Positions 6,120 through 8,245 of a stretch of DNA of 8,245 nucleotides are shown here, piece by piece (within the stretch, counting starts at the first letter, position 1; the number at the start of each line of letters is the position of its first letter). The DNA lies in NCBI GenBank assembly GCA_030151105.1, contig JASLEN010000404.1, positions 1 to 8,245 of the forward strand, written 5' to 3'. The notes under the pieces are model-generated. The model was not told the DNA's origin. It saw only the letters and a program-made list of their open reading frames with translations, and did not search any database. Position numbers and translations under genes: made by a program. Origin of the DNA: Dysgonomonas sp. (lineage in GTDB: Bacteria; Bacteroidota; Bacteroidia; Bacteroidales; Dysgonomonadaceae).

Positions 6120-7472
6120 ATGCAAGAATTAAAAGAAACTTGCCGAGGAATATTCTATTTCTTGACACTTTCAATCATCATCCCCATCCTTTTCAGCATA
6201 GCCAAAGCTGCAACTGCATATTTTTCCCTATCCATACATGTGCCTCTACTAGCCATGGCTGGCATATACGCACTAGCCCTATGGGCAGTAATGAACTATG
6301 CAGACAAATTTCCACCCATCAAGTGGCAATATGTGGCAGCAATAGCAGCAAGCATTATCTTCAAATATAGCATTCTTAGCTATTACTCAAACCAAATGTA
6401 TCAAAGCATCGATTTTCGTCAGATGAGCATGCTATGGTATATTGACACATATCTAGAATATGTATTTATTCTACTCATGCTAGTTGTAGCATATATACGA
6501 ATTCAAGAAAGCGAACAGACTAAAACGTCCTACTTTTGGCATGGAATGCTTCTAGGTACAACTATTATCATCATTTTGGATTTAGTACGTAGCATATCCG
6601 ATTTATTCTTCAAGATTTCCAACATAGGACTAATTCCGACCATTGTAACGACAGTTTTGATAGCCATCGCCTTCCTTTTTGTGGTAGCAAAATTGATAGA
6701 TAAACGCCCCAAACTACATATTGCGCCATTGATTATTTTATTTCTGACTACAATTCTCTTACATATAGTCAATCTCAACGTTCACTACGAAAACACTGCA
6801 TATCAAGAGGGTACAGCAATGGTTATATACTACTTGCATTGCTCTATTTACATTGTACTTGCCGTAGTTCTATACTTCTACTTCATAGAAAACAAAGAAA
6901 AGATTAACATTGGGCATATAACGGGTCTAGTATTAGCAGTCACAGTAGCAATAAGCCTTACTCTTATTGCTCAACTAGTTGTAAATTCAAATTTAGACTA
7001 TCAGAAAAACAAAGCAGAATTTCCGAGGGAAGCCACCTCACATCTACCAAGGCTACTAACTAGTGAACGTACGTATTCATCATCATTCTACGACGAAAGC
7101 CTAAAACAATTTAGTTTAGTACAAACTGGAGAGAGTGCAGTAAAAGATGCACAAAAACTCTTGAACAAAGAAGGAATAAAAGCAACATACCAGTCAAGCG
7201 ATTCAACGTTGAACATTATCAATTACTCCAACTCCACGCCCGCCCCCGCTTGGCTAAATGAAAGTTCGTTCCCCATAATTTTTGAACAAAATAACAACAT
7301 AGAATATTTCTCGGACGAGGAAGAAGAGACAGAGCAGTCCAAGACAGAAATATATGTACTCGAAGTGAAATCAATAAGGATGAAGGATGAAGAAACTTGG
7401 CGACATGGTTATTCAAAAGGCATCAATATTTCGGAGGATAAAGAAGTAACCTATTGGGTACTTAGTTGGTAA
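6120..7472 (+). CDS. Nine-helix membrane protein with C-terminal periplasmic domain, function unknown
   Basis: I do not recognise this 450-residue protein. Hydrophobic segments are visible at about 11-30, 40-58, 71-88, 109-126, 141-157, 171-191, 201-218, 236-256 and 265-287. Basic residues concentrate in the loops after segments 2, 4, 6 and 8 (for example KLIDKRPKLH, 191-200; ENKEKINIGH, 257-266), which puts the N-terminus in the cytoplasm and the last ~160 residues in the periplasm. That tail has no signal or lipid anchor and no catalytic motif I can name; it contains an acidic run SDEEEETE (398-405) and ends WVLSW. The start ATG comes 41 bases after the fabG terminator with no exact TAnnTTTG between, so promoter placement is unclear. 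A strong terminator follows. A transporter or an envelope sensor scaffold is possible, but nothing in the sequence decides. Confidence 0.85.
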   Translation: MQELKETCRGIFYFLTLSIIIPILFSIAKAATAYFSLSIHVPLLAMAGIYALALWAVMNYADKFPPIKWQYVAAIAASIIFKYSILSYYSNQMYQSIDFRQMSMLWYIDTYLEYVFILLMLVVAYIRIQESEQTKTSYFWHGMLLGTTIIIILDLVRSISDLFFKISNIGLIPTIVTTVLIAIAFLFVVAKLIDKRPKLHIAPLIILFLTTILLHIVNLNVHYENTAYQEGTAMVIYYLHCSIYIVLAVVLYFYFIENKEKINIGHITGLVLAVTVAISLTLIAQLVVNSNLDYQKNKAEFPREATSHLPRLLTSERTYSSSFYDESLKQFSLVQTGESAVKDAQKLLNKEGIKATYQSSDSTLNIINYSNSTPAPAWLNESSFPIIFEQNNNIEYFSDEEEETEQSKTEIYVLEVKSIRMKDEETWRHGYSKGINISEDKEVTYWVLSW

Positions 7473-7535
7473 AAAAACATTTCAAAGAACTCTAAAAATA
7501 CATATGTATATGTGTAGCGCGAGTGCTAACGAGCA

Positions 7536-7585
7536 AACGACAGTGATAGATAATTAGTCAAAATTATTATCACGTCGTTCTTTTT
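7536..7585 (+). terminator. Long intrinsic terminator of the nine-helix protein gene
   Basis: AACGAC (7536-7541), GTGATA (7543-7548) and ATAATT (7550-7555) pair with GTCGTT (7574-7579), TATCAC (7568-7573) and AATTAT (7562-7567). This gives 18 base pairs broken only by single bulges at 7542 and 7549, with a 6-base loop. A run of five Ts follows (7581-7585). It lies 64 bases downstream of the stop codon. Confidence 0.82.
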
Positions 7586-7704
7586 ATACTTTTATATCCT
7601 TTATTCTATTCTTCTTTTCTCTTCTTTACTTTACTATGTTCGTTTTTGAGTAACACGTGTTCAACACATGTTCATTTTCGCTTGTCCAATAAGAAGATAC
7701 AGCA
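7586..7704. other. Gene-free spacer with G-less pyrimidine tract
   Basis: No gene is seen between 7473 and 7766. This part begins in a G-free stretch on the plus strand (7578-7637) that includes 19 consecutive pyrimidines (7609-7627), then the tandem palindrome at 7652-7672. There is no convincing promoter and no RNA gene. Only trivial open frames of fewer than 20 codons occur. Confidence 0.5.
7652..7672. repeat. Tandem near-palindromes AACAC(G/A)TGTT
   Basis: AACACGTGTT (7652-7661) is a perfect 10-base palindrome. One base later AACACATGTT (7663-7672) repeats it with a single change. Repeat period is 11 bases, about one helical turn, as expected for two dimers of a DNA-binding protein side by side on one DNA face. 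It sits in intergenic sequence between two converging terminators, not at an obvious promoter, so its role is unknown. Confidence 0.55.
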
Positions 7705-7741
7705 TAAAAAAATCACACTACGAAGAAAGCAGTGTGATTTT
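7705..7741 (-). terminator. Convergent terminator for the right-edge minus-strand gene
   Basis: AAATCACACT (7710-7719) pairs perfectly with AGTGTGATTT (7731-7740), plus one flanking A-T pair, around an 11-base loop. On the minus strand the stem runs into seven consecutive Ts (complement of 7706-7712), directly downstream of the gene ending at 7767. On the plus strand it is followed by only a short T-run, so it is stronger for the minus-strand gene but could act both ways. Confidence 0.82.
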
Positions 7742-7766
7742 ATAACAATTAAAACGAATCTCAAAT

Positions 7767-8144
7767 TCAACTCACCACTTCATTGTAGTCTTGAATAAGA
7801 GCCGTATTGTAAATTTCACAAGATGATATGGTCGTATTTTTAATTCTATTTTCATCTCTTAAATCTCTACTCCCAACTTTAAAATACCCTTTGAGGGTTT
7901 CGCTTGTAGTCAAAAATCGGTCAAAATATCTGCGCTGATTCTCACTCAGTTTAAAGTCCTTTTCTTTACTTATCATTTTTTCATAAGCAGCCACATATTC
8001 TTCGTGGAGCTTTAGCACATCTTCTTTCTTCGCCGCTCCCTCCTGATAATTCTTAAAACTTGCAATCAAAGTAGATGAAAGCTTCATTTGCTCTCTCATC
8101 ACCAGAATAACTTCCTTGAGTGGAGAATCGCCAAGAGTCAACAT
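7767..8144 (-). CDS. Short helical protein of unknown function, probably missing its true N-terminus
   Basis: I do not recognise this protein. From the ATG at 8144 it has 125 residues, strongly charged and mostly helix-forming (for example KNYQEGAAKKEDVLKLHEEY, about residues 31-50), with no membrane segment. It starts MLTLGDSPLKEVILVMREQM with no signal peptide. Proteins of this size and composition in Bacteroidetes are often exported lipoproteins with an N-terminal signal, so this ATG may be internal to a longer gene. The frame upstream is closed by TAG two codons before the ATG (8151-8153), just where the sequence seems to change origin (see finding at 8145-8160). A terminator in the correct orientation lies 25 bases downstream of the stop, which supports a real gene. 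No promoter is visible upstream. Confidence 0.6.
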   Translation of the reverse strand: MLTLGDSPLKEVILVMREQMKLSSTLIASFKNYQEGAAKKEDVLKLHEEYVAAYEKMISKEKDFKLSENQRRYFDRFLTTSETLKGYFKVGSRDLRDENRIKNTTISSCEIYNTALIQDYNEVVS

Positions 8145-8154
8145 TTCAGCCTAG

Positions 8155-8245
8155 CTTATCGAAGAAAATACTTTCGACGTTCCTCAGGCGCTTATCAATG
8201 ACCAGAAAGAATCTGTTAAAGAAGAACTTTCTAGAAACCTTAAAC
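8155..8245 (+). pseudogene. Fragment resembling the C-terminal part of trigger factor
   Basis: The last 91 bases read LIEENTFDVPQALINDQKES then VKEELSRNLK on the plus strand and run off the edge. A hydrophobic turn followed by 'xxNxFDVPxALIxxQ' and a charged helix is the pattern seen in the C-terminal chaperone domain of trigger factor (tig), the ribosome-bound folding factor. The frame is closed on the left by TAG (8152-8154) and has no start codon, so it is an internal piece without its upstream half. Bacteroidetes trigger factors as I remember them read differently here (a PDAFLKRW-type segment), so the piece may come from another organism. Identification rests on 30 residues only and is tentative. 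Confidence 0.4.

Noticed and set aside
5894..6370. Open frame of 158 codons on the plus strand spanning the end of fabG and the start of the nine-helix protein gene
   Set aside because: It overlaps two well-supported genes and the fabG terminator, and its translation is low-complexity and unlike a folded protein.
7513..7541. Short GC-richer patch with repeated CGAG/CGAC motifs after the nine-helix protein gene
   Set aside because: The repeats are only four bases long and irregularly spaced; no CRISPR, attachment site or iteron pattern can be supported.
7559..7566. Minus-strand TAATTTTG, an exact match to the -7 promoter consensus
   Set aside because: It lies inside the loop and stem of the terminator at 7536-7585 with no gene in the proper position downstream; most likely chance.
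8147..8245. Open minus-strand frame reading VSRKFFFNRFFLVIDKRL and onward to a TGA
   Set aside because: Its composition is Phe-rich and unlike a normal protein, and it is antisense to the more protein-like plus-strand frame.

Overview
The window looks like a chromosomal stretch from a member of the Bacteroidetes, most likely the order Bacteroidales. The evidence is an AT-rich base composition, CDS starts without clear Shine-Dalgarno sequences, close matches to the Bacteroidetes -7 promoter element TAnnTTTG upstream of pyrG and the TetR gene, and a pyrG-yidC pair whose YidC has the long periplasmic domain of Gram-negative bacteria. I assigned this from recognised protein and promoter features, not from a database search.

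Layout. Positions 1-3020 hold two minus-strand genes, pyrG (CTP synthase, complete) followed by yidC (membrane protein insertase, cut by the left edge). They are 58 bases apart and probably co-transcribed from a promoter near 3060. Divergent from pyrG is an acyltransferase family 3 membrane protein (3225-4376) that ends at a clear intrinsic terminator. Next come a TetR-family regulator (4589-5179) and fabG, 3-oxoacyl-ACP reductase (5283-6029), in the same direction. The fabG gene ends at a textbook terminator with a GCAA tetraloop. A plus-strand gene of unknown function (6120-7472) follows. It encodes nine predicted membrane segments and a C-terminal domain of about 160 residues predicted to be periplasmic, and it ends at a long, stable terminator. 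Positions 7473-7766 have no gene but hold two terminators and a tandem near-palindromic repeat. A short minus-strand gene of unknown function (7767-8144) lies next to the right edge, and the last ~90 bases read on the plus strand like an internal piece of trigger factor.

How it fits together. pyrG and yidC are housekeeping functions (CTP supply, inner-membrane protein insertion). The TetR-fabG pair suggests local control of a fatty-acid reductase step. An 18-base perfect inverted repeat (4514-4531) overlapping the TetR gene's putative promoter is a good candidate operator. The acyltransferase and the nine-helix protein are envelope proteins whose substrates cannot be read from the context.

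I do not see a defence system, mobile element, CRISPR array or RNA gene. The points most worth a second look are the TetR operator candidate, the unrecognised nine-helix protein, the tandem AACAC(G/A)TGTT repeat, and the abrupt junction near 8150. At that junction two unrelated broken reading frames meet, which may be an assembly chimera and not biology.
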